From Candidatus Coprousia avicola (GTDB lineage Bacteria; Actinomycetota; Coriobacteriia; Coriobacteriales; Coriobacteriaceae), in NCBI GenBank assembly GCA_018715125.1, contig DVMF01000071.1, positions 1 to 33,625 on the forward strand: 33,625 nt of DNA, read 5' to 3'. Of this stretch, positions 24,572 to 33,625 are shown one piece after another; the first letter of the stretch is position 1; each line of letters starts with the position of its first letter. Below the pieces are notes generated by a model that worked only from the letters and a program-made list of their open reading frames with translations, did not search any database and was not told where the DNA came from. A program made the position numbers and the translations under genes.

Positions 24572-27500
24572 ATGAATGAAGAGATTGATATCAGCAAGTT
24601 AGATACTACGCCCGTAACTGAGCTGAACATTGGCAGCGCGAGCTTTAGGCGCGCAATAATACGCGCCGGCTTCGGCACCCTGCCTGAGCTATTACTCCTT
24701 CCGGAAAGCGAGGTAGACGGCCTCTTTAAGCCCAACGACGCCGACTTAATCATAAAACTACAGGAGGATTATCGCAGCAATCCGCAGGCCTTCACCGCAT
24801 CGACTTTGAAAAAAAGAGAGGTAGATAAGGCTGGCATTGAAGAGACCTTGTCTAGAGCGAGGAAATCATATGATGCCGCCCGAACGAATCGACCAGGGGC
24901 ATCACATGGCTCCGGTCCTTTGAACAACCTCCCAGTCACCCTTCCCTCTACGCCATTTTCCAATGCCTTAAAGGAATTCGAAATCCGCGCTGGCTCTCTT
25001 TTCGACGACCTTGCCGATAGATACGAAACCGTAATGGTCTATCAGGCATTCGAAGAACTCTCCACGGATCTTGATGAATTAAGCGAGTCTTTTGCCAAAC
25101 TCTTCGAGTGTTACGCCTCCGAGCCCTATTCCGCTTTAAACCTTATCAACCTCAACCTACGCAATGCATTCGTGGTTTATGTCGCCGATAGGGCGCGAAA
25201 GGTATACAGCGATGGCAACCTTTGGGGCAACTTCTTTGAAGGTATAGAACTCCGTGACGCCGGCGCTCAAAGCAAGTTCAAGCAGATTTTTGTAGACCAC
25301 ATCAGGCGACGGGGCATGCCGCTATACGCACGAGATGAGAAGACAAATTACTATTTTTACACAGCGCTTCTACATGGGGGCCTATCAATGGACTCATGGA
25401 TAAGCCTTTGGGATAGATCCATCCTTCCCCTGGCAAGGGAGGCCGCAAAGAACAAACTTGGCTTTGGCGGAGAAATGGACGGGCATTCCGTCATAGAGTT
25501 GATTAAAGATTCGAACAGCCCTTTCGCTCCAAAAAAATCGGTGCTTAGTATTCTCGAAAAAGCCCCCGCCTCGACTATTGCCCCGCTTTTTGAAGCTTCG
25601 ATGCGTGTTGCTGCACAAGTCGAAAAAAAGAGAAAAGGCCGAAGCGGTTACGTGATGCTCTCCAGCTTCGGCCTACCTGAAGCGGCGATGGAGGCACTGC
25701 GCGAGAACCAGGAAAAGACGGCGAGCGCAGAAAGCCGAAATGCCAGCTCCTCTCACGAAAAGCGGCAAGGCAGACGTCGCATCGTCTATCTTCCCATCGC
25801 GAGCCTACAGCTTGATCTCAAGAACGGCATGGTGTCAATGCGGTGGCCTCGGCAGCAGTTTCCTCTGCACTTTGCTGACAGCAGAATTGACTACTATGTT
25901 GATGGTGAAAAGAAGCTGCGCTCAGAATTCAAAATGAGCGTAGGCAAATGCATCCTCGATCCTGTAGACATCGCCGTCATTCCTCAGGATCGATATGATG
26001 TAGAGCTGAAGCTCATCCAAAAAAACGAAATAACGGGCGACTATGAGGAAGCTAGCTCGCTGCATCAGACATTTGCCAGAAGCAAGCCTGCCTGCCTTGA
26101 ATTCATTAAGGATTCAAAAGGGCTTTACCGGCTGCGCAGGCAAAACGAGAGAGTTTCCAGAAGCCGCCGCATCGCGTATGTACTCAAGAAAGGATACAAG
26201 ATCATGCCTGGAAAGGGCATGGCCCCCGTATCAGAATACGAGACCTCCGGAAGCTGGGAGTCTACCCGAATTGCCGTCTACGACATCGACCCCGGGGCAG
26301 CCGGCTCGATTGTCAATGAGTTGACCGGCGAAGAGGTGGCTGTCTGGCAAGAACAGTTCCTTGCAAAAATCGATAAGAGGCGCGTTATTGGAGAAACCAC
26401 AGATGGAGTAGATCTCTACGGCTTCGCCCCTTGCGAGCTCGGCACAAACGCAGGCCTTCCGTCCATCTCAATCGAGGCGGTCGATAACGGCCGTGCCGCT
26501 ATCGATGACCTCGATGTTACGTGCACCTGCGATGGCAAAAAGATCTCTATTCCGCGTCATGTTTTATGGGCAGATGATTCCGGAGAGACAGATGCCGTTC
26601 AAATTGCGCTCGTTCTACATGAATCCAGTCTTTTCGATTGGCATATTGAGGAGTGCCTGATAGAAGCTAGGCAGAAGTCTGCAGAGAATAAGGTGATATT
26701 CAGATACAGGTTTGCTGTTGTCCCCATTCAAAACTTCAGGCCAAGTTCCCTGAAACTCGACACCAATTTCGGAGGAATAGTTGCCCAATACGCTTTCCAA
26801 GCTGTACTCCCCCTCGAAATCATTGCGCGGGACAAAGATGTTGTCTCGGTTAATGCGTGGGGAAAGTTCACAGCGAGGACCCTCCTAAAGGACGAGTTTC
26901 TCCACCTGTGCATCCGATCATCGGAAAACGGGAAGACGACCCATGCGAAGCTTGCGTTGGCCGCTATAGATATCACTATTCCCGACATGCTTGTACAGCA
27001 ATCGAAGAAGCGTCCTCTTTGTCTTGCAGACGCATTAGAGCTTGGCCCGAGCGCTGCGAACTTCAAAATCGCATCTCACGGATGGAGACACAGCAGAGCG
27101 GTGATGGTTATGCTTGGGCAAGAGCCCGTATTCTTTAAAGAGCTCACACACCCCAGCGAGCATATCTTTAATCTTTTTAGAAGCGCGGACCCGTTTCGTC
27201 AATATGATGACTCTGCGCCGAATGAACGTCCCTTGAAGCTGTACCTCATCTACGGCGATGACGTGGACCAAAACCGCCTCACGCCCGCTTGGACCGAAAT
27301 GGACATACTCAAATGCATGCAGGGAATTGGCATATCCAGTTGGAGGTTACTTACGACAAAAACAGGCGAAGATGTACTGCGCTTTGAAGGAAGCCCCGTA
27401 TGCAATGCAAGCTTCGTGTTTAAAACCGCCGCCAGCGGAAAGGTGATCGCTCAGCTGTCAGTACCAGAAGGGGCAACCGAGCTGGAGCTTCCCCCGCGTG

Positions 27501-27610
27501 TTAGCAGACTATTAGATAGTCAAAAAACAATTGTCGTGAAGATGTCCCCAAGCGACTGGTTTGGGGGTCCGCAACAAGAGCACGAAACCACGTTTCACTT
27601 GAAAAGGTAG
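24572..27610 (+). CDS. Large protein of unknown fold, DruH-like (Druantia type III)
   Basis: 1012 residues, no signal peptide or membrane segment, and no catalytic motif I recognise. Residues about 5-55 (DTTPVTELNIGSASFRRAIIRAGFGTLPELLLLPESEVDGLF) resemble a helix-hairpin-helix or RNA-polymerase-alpha-CTD-like module, which would bind DNA or protein. Residues about 120-370 look helical (YETVMVYQAFEELSTDLDELSESFAKLF; NLRNAFVVYVADRARKVYSDGNLWGNFFEG). A charged linker near 370-405 is followed by a long region that looks beta-rich to the C-terminus. It is directly followed by the DUF1998 helicase gene (6-base gap). Type III Druantia consists of such a roughly 1000-residue unknown protein (DruH) plus DruE, and size and order fit. 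The identification rests on context, not recalled sequence. GGGAAG precedes the ATG. Confidence 0.6.
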   Translation: MNEEIDISKLDTTPVTELNIGSASFRRAIIRAGFGTLPELLLLPESEVDGLFKPNDADLIIKLQEDYRSNPQAFTASTLKKREVDKAGIEETLSRARKSYDAARTNRPGASHGSGPLNNLPVTLPSTPFSNALKEFEIRAGSLFDDLADRYETVMVYQAFEELSTDLDELSESFAKLFECYASEPYSALNLINLNLRNAFVVYVADRARKVYSDGNLWGNFFEGIELRDAGAQSKFKQIFVDHIRRRGMPLYARDEKTNYYFYTALLHGGLSMDSWISLWDRSILPLAREAAKNKLGFGGEMDGHSVIELIKDSNSPFAPKKSVLSILEKAPASTIAPLFEASMRVAAQVEKKRKGRSGYVMLSSFGLPEAAMEALRENQEKTASAESRNASSSHEKRQGRRRIVYLPIASLQLDLKNGMVSMRWPRQQFPLHFADSRIDYYVDGEKKLRSEFKMSVGKCILDPVDIAVIPQDRYDVELKLIQKNEITGDYEEASSLHQTFARSKPACLEFIKDSKGLYRLRRQNERVSRSRRIAYVLKKGYKIMPGKGMAPVSEYETSGSWESTRIAVYDIDPGAAGSIVNELTGEEVAVWQEQFLAKIDKRRVIGETTDGVDLYGFAPCELGTNAGLPSISIEAVDNGRAAIDDLDVTCTCDGKKISIPRHVLWADDSGETDAVQIALVLHESSLFDWHIEECLIEARQKSAENKVIFRYRFAVVPIQNFRPSSLKLDTNFGGIVAQYAFQAVLPLEIIARDKDVVSVNAWGKFTARTLLKDEFLHLCIRSSENGKTTHAKLALAAIDITIPDMLVQQSKKRPLCLADALELGPSAANFKIASHGWRHSRAVMVMLGQEPVFFKELTHPSEHIFNLFRSADPFRQYDDSAPNERPLKLYLIYGDDVDQNRLTPAWTEMDILKCMQGIGISSWRLLTTKTGEDVLRFEGSPVCNASFVFKTAASGKVIAQLSVPEGATELELPPRVSRLLDSQKTIVVKMSPSDWFGGPQQEHETTFHLKR

Positions 27611-27616
27611 GTAGCT

Positions 27617-30600
27617 ATGACGCAACCAAAAGAATTCAATCCCATTGAAACGGCGCGGAGAATTGAGAATTCCTACCGCGAGTACATTGCTACCACCATT
27701 CACTTTGACGATTCGAATCTTCAAAATCAGCTAGAGAAAATTCTCAACATCCCTGGGTATCTAGCCAAAGGCCCATTTCTTGAGGCTGCAGCACCTTACC
27801 GTAAGGACAAATCAGTAGCACAATTGGTAGAAGAGAAAATCCTCTGTGCGGGCATGATGTCCTTGGGTGGCGGCGACCCAAATTGCTTCGATCCGAATCG
27901 CCCCCTCTATGTGCATCAGGTAAAAGCAATAATGAATGCCGACGCTGGACGAAACTACGTGGTGGTCACAGGCACCGGCTCGGGCAAGACCGAATGCTTC
28001 TTGCTGCCCATCTTAAATGACATTCTAAAGGAATTCGAAGGCGGCGGACCTTCCACCGGCATCCGAGCCATGATTCTATACCCCATGAACGCACTTGCGA
28101 ACGATCAGCTAAAAAGATTGCGCATGCTCCTAAAGGGCACAGAAATAACCTTTGGTCGTTATACCGGTGATACCGCAGAAAAAGAAACGACAGCACTCCA
28201 GAAATGGAAAGAGGAGAACCCTCATCAGACGAAACTCCCCAATGAAATCATCTCCCGCGAAGAGATTCGCAAGAATCCTCCAAACATCTTGCTTACGAAC
28301 TATTCGATGCTTGAGTATCTCCTCCTGCGACCCGAAGATGCCCCACTGTTCTCCGGAGCATTCGGCGCAAACTGGAGGCACATCGCAATTGATGAGGCGC
28401 ATGTTTACACCGGCGCACTTGGCACAGAAATCGCTTATCTTCTTCGCCGACTCAAAGCCCGTATTGAATCCGAGACTGGTTTCCTTCCCAAACTCCATTG
28501 CTACGCCACTTCCGCAACGATTGGCTCATCAGAAGAAATCCCAAAGGTTGCAAAATTTGCACAGGACCTTTTCGGAGAGCCATTTTCCAGCAATAGCGAT
28601 AATCTTGATGTGGTAGTCGGAGAGATAGACCCGCCTCAGGATGCTTTATACGTCAAAAAGTGGGGCACCCTGCCCTTGACAACTTGGTCAAAGCTGCGCA
28701 GAGCGCTCTATGTCTCTGAATCCGTAAGCAGATCCTCGGTATACGAAATACTTGCCGCCGCAAACGTGCCGTACGATGTGCTAAGCATAATGAACGAAGA
28801 AAGCCCCTTAATGGGCCTCGGAAAGATCCTATTAGGGGAAGAATCGACGGCAAAAATAGTAAACAGCTGCAATGGCCTATTTGATCTTACCAATCTTCAG
28901 AGCATCGAAAAACTGGATATCGACGGGTTGACAGGAGATGCGAAAGGCGTTGAAACCCTAACCGCGATGGTTGAAGTTCTCTCATCGGCGCAGCGCTCCA
29001 AAGACGTCCCCATTCTCACCAGCCGCTACCATTCGTTTCTGAGAGCTCCCGAAGGGATATACCTAAACCTTCATACTGGTAAGCTCACTCCCAATAAAAC
29101 CATTGCCGAAAACTATGATGCTATCAACATCACACCGGTATACGAAGTATCGGTCTGCCGCCACTGCGGGCAAGCATACATCCTTGGCGTAGAGGAAGCG
29201 GACAAAGAGGCAAAAACCGCATGGCTCAACCCAAGACATGAAGGCACGGACTCAGATGACGAATTCATCCCAAGGACCTACTACCGTATACTTGCAAATG
29301 AAGCAGAGCGAGACCCCGATGAAAAAGTGCAGTGGCTCTGTCCGATATGCGGAGCAATCCACCACGAAGCCAATGGCGGCCCACATCGCTTCAACCATGA
29401 AGATGTCTCCCGTATACCTGTCGCGCTCAATCAAAATGAAAACAGGCAGTCTGACGAGGAGACTGCTGTTTGTCGCCATTGCGGATATAAATCAAAAGTC
29501 GCCATCCAGCCGATGAGGGTATCCCCCGAGGCGGCGGGAAGCGTCGTGTGCTACGACCTCGTTAGAGAGATTCCCCCCTTTGAGAAGGAAGAAGCCGATG
29601 ATGACGACTGGTTTGCCGATTCCAACAATGAGCGTAGAGCTGGGAGCGTCATTTGCTTTTCTGACAAGCGTCAAGATGCCGCATTCTTCGCACCTGCAAT
29701 GGATAGAACTTACGGAAACATCACGCGGCGCCAACTTATCAGAGAAGCAGTAGAGTGTAGATCCTTTGATGATGAAGGCTGTAAACCATCCGAAGTCATT
29801 CGCTGGTTAGTAAACACCGCAAACAAGCGTTATCCAAAAATACTTGGTTCGGAAAAGAGAGATCGTGCAACCGCTTGGGTTCTTGACGAGCTCGCTGCCG
29901 AAGATTCTCGCAATAGCCTAGAGGGCCTTGGACTGATAAGAGTGGAGCCCATTGAGTTTAATCAGGGTTTTCTAAACCCTAAGGTACAAAAGCTTATCGA
30001 GAGTCGCATCGAACAACTCAATTGCAGTGAAATCCGGTGGATGACAAAGGATGACTATGTTCTTCTGACTAAAGTGTGCCTTGAGCTCCTGCGCGGGCAA
30101 AATGCCATTGAAGTCCCTGAAGGTGTACCAGAGCTCCGAAACAATTATCAAAAACGAGGCAACCAAGTAATTCTAGGCGGTGAAGGGGCATCCGAGCAAA
30201 AGGACACCATCCAGTTCGCAGGCTCCTCCACAAGCGCAAAGGAAAATAGGCGCAGCGCCTTTGTGCGAAAGTATGCGAAGAAGGTCCACGGCATTGAGCT
30301 ATCTCGAGATGTTTCGCATAAGATATTGCAGGAGCTCTTTCTCTTCATTGGCAATTATTTAGGCGGGTTCTTCAAAAAAGACGGATTCCTCATTGGCAAT
30401 AAGGAGAAATTCAGCCTCAATAGAGATATCTGGACGATGTTCCCCCATACTGACGAAGACATTGTTTACCGCTGCAGCGCGTGCGGGTGTGAGACACATC
30501 TGAATACGCACGGCGTCTGTATCACCGCGAAGTGCGATGGGCAGATGGAGCAAATGACGTTCGCTGAAGCGAGAAACAAGGATCGGTACTATAGAACAAT

Positions 30601-32911
30601 CTATCAAGAAGAGGCCCTCCCACTCAACATTGAGGAACATACTGCCCAACTATCCTCAAAGAAGGCAAGGAAGATTCAGAGCGATTTCATAAAGGGCGAT
30701 GTCAATATTCTCAGCTGCACAACAACCTTTGAGCTAGGCGTTGATGTCGGTGATTTACGCGCCATCTTCATGAGAAACGTTCCCCCCACTACCGCAAACT
30801 ACAGACAACGCGCCGGCCGCGTCGGCCGGCGCGCGGGAAAGCCTGGCTATTCAATCACATTTGCCCGCTTGCGTCCCCACGACATCGCCCACTTCAATAC
30901 TCCGAGCGCAATGATCGCCGGAGACACTAAAGCTCCTTCGTGCTATTTGAACAACGATGCCATCGCGGTGAGGCACGTATTCGCTGTCGCTCTGTCCGAG
31001 TTCTTTCGCTATGCACGCAAAACCCTTAACAAAGACTTTTCTCATAACTACAACGACTTCTTGGACCTCTCTGCCGAACAGCCCAGGGGGCTGACAGAGT
31101 TAACCGATTATCTCTCTTCTCGGCCAGACGCAATATATCGTCAGCTCAGTCGCATCTTTCCCCAAGATTTACCGGTCGCAAATGAAATTGGCGTAGCAGA
31201 TTGGGGATGGACCGCGAAACTTATCGGCCCCATTGACTGGGAGGGTGGGCAAGGCCACGGAAGGCTGCTACTCGCACACAATCTCAAACACGCTGACTAT
31301 ATGCGCATCCAAGAAGGCATAGACCGAAACAGGGGCGTTGATGACGGGCTTGCGTCCAAGCTCCTAAGATCAAGTGATGCGCTTAAAAGAGAAAAAACGA
31401 TTTCTGTCCTCGCCGAGAACGGAATTCTCCCCAAATATGGATTCCCGACAGACCTCGTCGAACTCTATCTTCCAGAAGTGCAGCAATCCACCGCGGATAA
31501 CAGACTGTCCCTCTCTAGGGGCATGCGCCAAGCTATTAGGGAATATGCCCCTGGCTCTGAAATCGTTGCAGATAAAACACTCTGGAAATCCGTTGGCTTG
31601 AAGAAACCAAAGGGTCACGAGCTTCCTATTCGTATGTTTGGGAAATGTCCCGAATGTGGGGCGTTCGTATGGCCAATCGATAATTACAGCGACAAAGGCA
31701 AGTGCCCCGTCTGCCATCATGAGTTTACCCTCGAAAAAAAGATGCTTGTTCCATCGTTCGGTTTTGTAGGCAAAAAGGTCGAAAAGGGGATTGGTCTTAG
31801 AAAGCCAAGGTCAAGGGGCAGTATCTCTGTGCATTTCAGCCAACATTGGCCCCATGAAGCTGCTTCCAGAGAGTTCCGATTCCCTGGTGGAGCCGTAAGA
31901 ACCAGATATACCGAAAATGGCCAGCTCTGCGTGCTCAATGCCCCCCACACGGGCTTTCAAGTCTGCTCCTATTGCAACCGTGCAGCCATCGGAGGCAATG
32001 AAATAGAGCACGAATACTGGTGCAAGAAGAGCGGACAGAGCCCAAAGATTGTGCACTACAACGCTCTTGGCACATCTTTTACAAGCGATGTGCTAGAAAT
32101 CGTCTTCGACATCGAGGGTACTCTCAGCTGCGCAAACGAAGACTGGGAAGCTGTGATGTGGGCGCTGTTTACCGCAGGTGCGAAGATTCTCGAGGTTCCT
32201 GAGACAGAGCTCGGCGGAACTGTCTACGAAAACGATACACACAGTATTTCCATTCTTATTTATGACGATGTCCCAGGAGGAGCCGGCCATACTCGCTTGC
32301 TCGACGAAAAGGTGCCCGAGCTCATCGAAGAGGCATACAAAGTGGTGGACGGGCATTGCGGATGCGGAGAAGAGACTTGCTGCTACGGCTGCATTGCAAA
32401 CTATTACAATCAAAATAGGCAAGCAAAGCTATCTCGTGGCGCAGCAAAAAGAATACTGCGCTCCCTTCTTTTTCCCTCCTTTGCTCCTCAGAGCGCAAAA
32501 CCATTCTTGGATCTTGAGAAAACTGCTGAATGCACAGCCTCCGAATTACAAGTGTCCGAAAACGGTACGGACCTTAGCGCGCTTTCGTTTTCAGAAGCGG
32601 TTGCGCTCTCAATCCATTCCGCATCCTCAGAGCAATGGAAACGCCTACTTAGAAACATCGTCGCCTGTTGTCGACATGTTCATGCAGAAGTCCCCGCCAA
32701 GGATGTTGAAGTGTGCGGTCCCGACGGGTCAAGCGCCTACGCAACGCTTGTATGGCGTCATTCAAAAGTCATTCTTCTTGATGAAGAGGCGGTTGAAGAC
32801 TTCAAAGATGAATTCGGCGTTTCATGGTGCACTATTAGTGGATGGAGAGTCTTCTCTGTCGGAGCGTGCACGGCAAACGATGTATCAGATGCTCTCCACA
32901 AGGAGAAATAA
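27617..32911 (+). CDS. DEAH helicase with zinc ribbons and DUF1998, DruE-like
   Basis: 1764-residue SF2 helicase. The first lobe has Walker A GTGSGKTE (119-126), YPMNALANDQ, LLTNYSMLEYLLLRPED, DEAH (259-262), and SAT (299-301). The second lobe has TTTFELGVDVGDLRAIFMRNVPP and QRAGRVGRR (1064-1072). About 760 residues separate SAT from motif VI and carry Cys pairs at 514/517, 575/578, 619/622 and 953/956. Another zinc ribbon is CPEC-CPVC (1344-1366). The C-terminal DUF1998 module includes IYDDVPGGAGHTRLLDE and the cluster CGCGEETCCYGC (Cys1581-Cys1592). Size and layout fit DruE, the helicase shared by all Druantia antiphage systems. MrfA repair helicases and DISARM DrmA/DrmB use similar modules but are smaller or split. 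AGGTAGGTAG precedes the ATG. Confidence 0.7.
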   Translation: MTQPKEFNPIETARRIENSYREYIATTIHFDDSNLQNQLEKILNIPGYLAKGPFLEAAAPYRKDKSVAQLVEEKILCAGMMSLGGGDPNCFDPNRPLYVHQVKAIMNADAGRNYVVVTGTGSGKTECFLLPILNDILKEFEGGGPSTGIRAMILYPMNALANDQLKRLRMLLKGTEITFGRYTGDTAEKETTALQKWKEENPHQTKLPNEIISREEIRKNPPNILLTNYSMLEYLLLRPEDAPLFSGAFGANWRHIAIDEAHVYTGALGTEIAYLLRRLKARIESETGFLPKLHCYATSATIGSSEEIPKVAKFAQDLFGEPFSSNSDNLDVVVGEIDPPQDALYVKKWGTLPLTTWSKLRRALYVSESVSRSSVYEILAAANVPYDVLSIMNEESPLMGLGKILLGEESTAKIVNSCNGLFDLTNLQSIEKLDIDGLTGDAKGVETLTAMVEVLSSAQRSKDVPILTSRYHSFLRAPEGIYLNLHTGKLTPNKTIAENYDAINITPVYEVSVCRHCGQAYILGVEEADKEAKTAWLNPRHEGTDSDDEFIPRTYYRILANEAERDPDEKVQWLCPICGAIHHEANGGPHRFNHEDVSRIPVALNQNENRQSDEETAVCRHCGYKSKVAIQPMRVSPEAAGSVVCYDLVREIPPFEKEEADDDDWFADSNNERRAGSVICFSDKRQDAAFFAPAMDRTYGNITRRQLIREAVECRSFDDEGCKPSEVIRWLVNTANKRYPKILGSEKRDRATAWVLDELAAEDSRNSLEGLGLIRVEPIEFNQGFLNPKVQKLIESRIEQLNCSEIRWMTKDDYVLLTKVCLELLRGQNAIEVPEGVPELRNNYQKRGNQVILGGEGASEQKDTIQFAGSSTSAKENRRSAFVRKYAKKVHGIELSRDVSHKILQELFLFIGNYLGGFFKKDGFLIGNKEKFSLNRDIWTMFPHTDEDIVYRCSACGCETHLNTHGVCITAKCDGQMEQMTFAEARNKDRYYRTIYQEEALPLNIEEHTAQLSSKKARKIQSDFIKGDVNILSCTTTFELGVDVGDLRAIFMRNVPPTTANYRQRAGRVGRRAGKPGYSITFARLRPHDIAHFNTPSAMIAGDTKAPSCYLNNDAIAVRHVFAVALSEFFRYARKTLNKDFSHNYNDFLDLSAEQPRGLTELTDYLSSRPDAIYRQLSRIFPQDLPVANEIGVADWGWTAKLIGPIDWEGGQGHGRLLLAHNLKHADYMRIQEGIDRNRGVDDGLASKLLRSSDALKREKTISVLAENGILPKYGFPTDLVELYLPEVQQSTADNRLSLSRGMRQAIREYAPGSEIVADKTLWKSVGLKKPKGHELPIRMFGKCPECGAFVWPIDNYSDKGKCPVCHHEFTLEKKMLVPSFGFVGKKVEKGIGLRKPRSRGSISVHFSQHWPHEAASREFRFPGGAVRTRYTENGQLCVLNAPHTGFQVCSYCNRAAIGGNEIEHEYWCKKSGQSPKIVHYNALGTSFTSDVLEIVFDIEGTLSCANEDWEAVMWALFTAGAKILEVPETELGGTVYENDTHSISILIYDDVPGGAGHTRLLDEKVPELIEEAYKVVDGHCGCGEETCCYGCIANYYNQNRQAKLSRGAAKRILRSLLFPSFAPQSAKPFLDLEKTAECTASELQVSENGTDLSALSFSEAVALSIHSASSEQWKRLLRNIVACCRHVHAEVPAKDVEVCGPDGSSAYATLVWRHSKVILLDEEAVEDFKDEFGVSWCTISGWRVFSVGACTANDVSDALHKEK

Positions 32912-32913
32912 CG

Positions 32914-33625
32914 ATGTGCGCAAGAATGATACCTAGTCTTGGACCGGCCGAATATGATGATTGGAGCCACGAAGGTGAAATCTACTATTCTCTGAGCAAG
33001 CTTCCCGATGATTTTACGGTCATCCACTCATACAGAATTCTTGAAGTCACTCAGAAGAATATACTCGAACAAAGAGAAGCCGATTTTGTTGTTTTCAACC
33101 GAAGGCTTGGCGTGCTCGTTATTGAGGCAAAAGCTGGGAAAATCCGATGTGAGCATGGGGAATGGCTCTATGGAAGCGGAGTCCCCATGAGAAAACACGG
33201 AGGGCCCTATCGGCAAGCTGACAGCATAAAGTGGAAGCTATACGACCGCTTCGAGGACGTAGGCCTGACGAACCTACGAGACAAATGCAGACTCTCACAC
33301 GCAGTGTGGCTTCCATCTCTTGATGCCTCCGAACTTGGCTTCATCACTTTCTGTCCAGAAGCAGCGCGCGAAATCACCCTCTGTAAAACGGATTTGGAAA
33401 AGCCCGTAGCACAGATAGTACGCATAATGAAAATGAATTCTGATCATCGAGACACTTGCCTATCTGAAACCGAGGCAAATGAAATCCTAAGAAAAGTCCT
33501 ACTTCCAGAATTTGACATTGTTCCGACGAGCTCGATCAACTACAGATACAACGACTTTGTTTTTGCCAGGCTGCTAGATTCACAGGTTCGAGTTCTCGAT
33601 TATTTACGCGACCAGAAAACCGCCG
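32914..33625 (+). CDS. NERD-domain protein, probable nuclease-helicase fusion (cut by window edge)
   Basis: Partial: 237 codons are visible. Residues about 17-130 form a NERD (nuclease-related) domain. EADFVVFNRRLGVLVIEAKAGKI (near 54-76) carries the D-x(n)-ExK catalytic pattern of the restriction-endonuclease-like fold. The end, FARLLDSQVRVLDYLRDQKTA, is the Q-motif-like lead-in found just before Walker A in UvrD/SF1 helicases, so an SF1 helicase domain probably follows beyond the window. The gene starts 2 bases after the DruE-like stop codon with an AAGGAGA site, so it belongs to the same operon. NERD-helicases are uncharacterised in most contexts. A role as effector nuclease of the system is inference. 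Confidence 0.75.
   Translation, partial: MCARMIPSLGPAEYDDWSHEGEIYYSLSKLPDDFTVIHSYRILEVTQKNILEQREADFVVFNRRLGVLVIEAKAGKIRCEHGEWLYGSGVPMRKHGGPYRQADSIKWKLYDRFEDVGLTNLRDKCRLSHAVWLPSLDASELGFITFCPEAAREITLCKTDLEKPVAQIVRIMKMNSDHRDTCLSETEANEILRKVLLPEFDIVPTSSINYRYNDFVFARLLDSQVRVLDYLRDQKTA

Noticed and set aside
3099-33625. Link between QueT (preQ0/preQ1 uptake) and a 7-deazaguanine DNA-modification (Dpd) defense system
   Set aside because: The genes are about 21 kb apart, no Dpd modification enzymes are visible, and the helicase fits DruE better.
24572-33625. DISARM (DrmA/DrmB) as identity of the helicase locus
   Set aside because: DISARM splits the helicase and DUF1998 into two genes and carries a methylase and a PLD protein; here both modules are in one 1764-residue chain and neither partner is seen.

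Overview
The window reads as chromosome of a high-GC, strictly anaerobic actinobacterium of the Coriobacteriia type, most like Collinsella. This is an inference from the GC-rich core, a NifJ-type pyruvate:ferredoxin oxidoreductase as the central pyruvate enzyme, several phosphotransferase (PTS) sugar systems, and a Cys-type sulfatase. No rRNA, tRNA or CRISPR array was recognised. No intact insertion sequence was recognised either.

Layout. Positions 1-2973 (minus strand) hold a compact LytS/LytR-type two-component system preceded by a family 2 glycosyltransferase. Next come a QueT-type queuosine-precursor transporter (3099-3728) and a UMF1/Atg22-like MFS permease (3830-5080). Positions 5256-9106 look like one sugar-sulfate regulon: a cytoplasmic type I sulfatase, a divergent trehalose-type PTS EIIBC, and a TreR-like GntR repressor. 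Two near-perfect matches to the TreR operator lie between the sulfatase and the PTS gene. A zinc-dependent phospholipase C-like protein and a membrane-anchored C39-like peptidase follow, on opposite strands.

Positions 11358-19662 form a divergent peptidoglycan-salvage locus. On the minus strand lie a MurR/RpiR regulator, a Lac-family PTS EIIC, the 6-phosphomuramidase MupG (DUF871), a BadF/NagK-type GlcNAc kinase, anhydro-MurNAc kinase AnmK and a small membrane protein. On the plus strand lie MurQ etherase and an esterase. Together they can carry MurNAc-GlcNAc and anhydro-MurNAc to GlcNAc-6-phosphate. NifJ (19890-23429, minus) closes the core region.

From about 23.8 kb base composition falls visibly, from clearly GC-rich to roughly balanced. 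An approximately 1.1-kb hairpin-rich non-coding stretch leads into a tightly packed plus-strand operon that runs off the window. It encodes a 1012-residue protein of unknown fold, a 1764-residue DEAH helicase with multiple zinc ribbons and a C-terminal DUF1998 module, and a NERD nuclease-domain protein that appears to continue into an SF1 helicase. The first two genes fit the architecture of a Druantia type III antiphage system (DruH-DruE). The third is, to my knowledge, not a standard Druantia component and is the most interesting item here.
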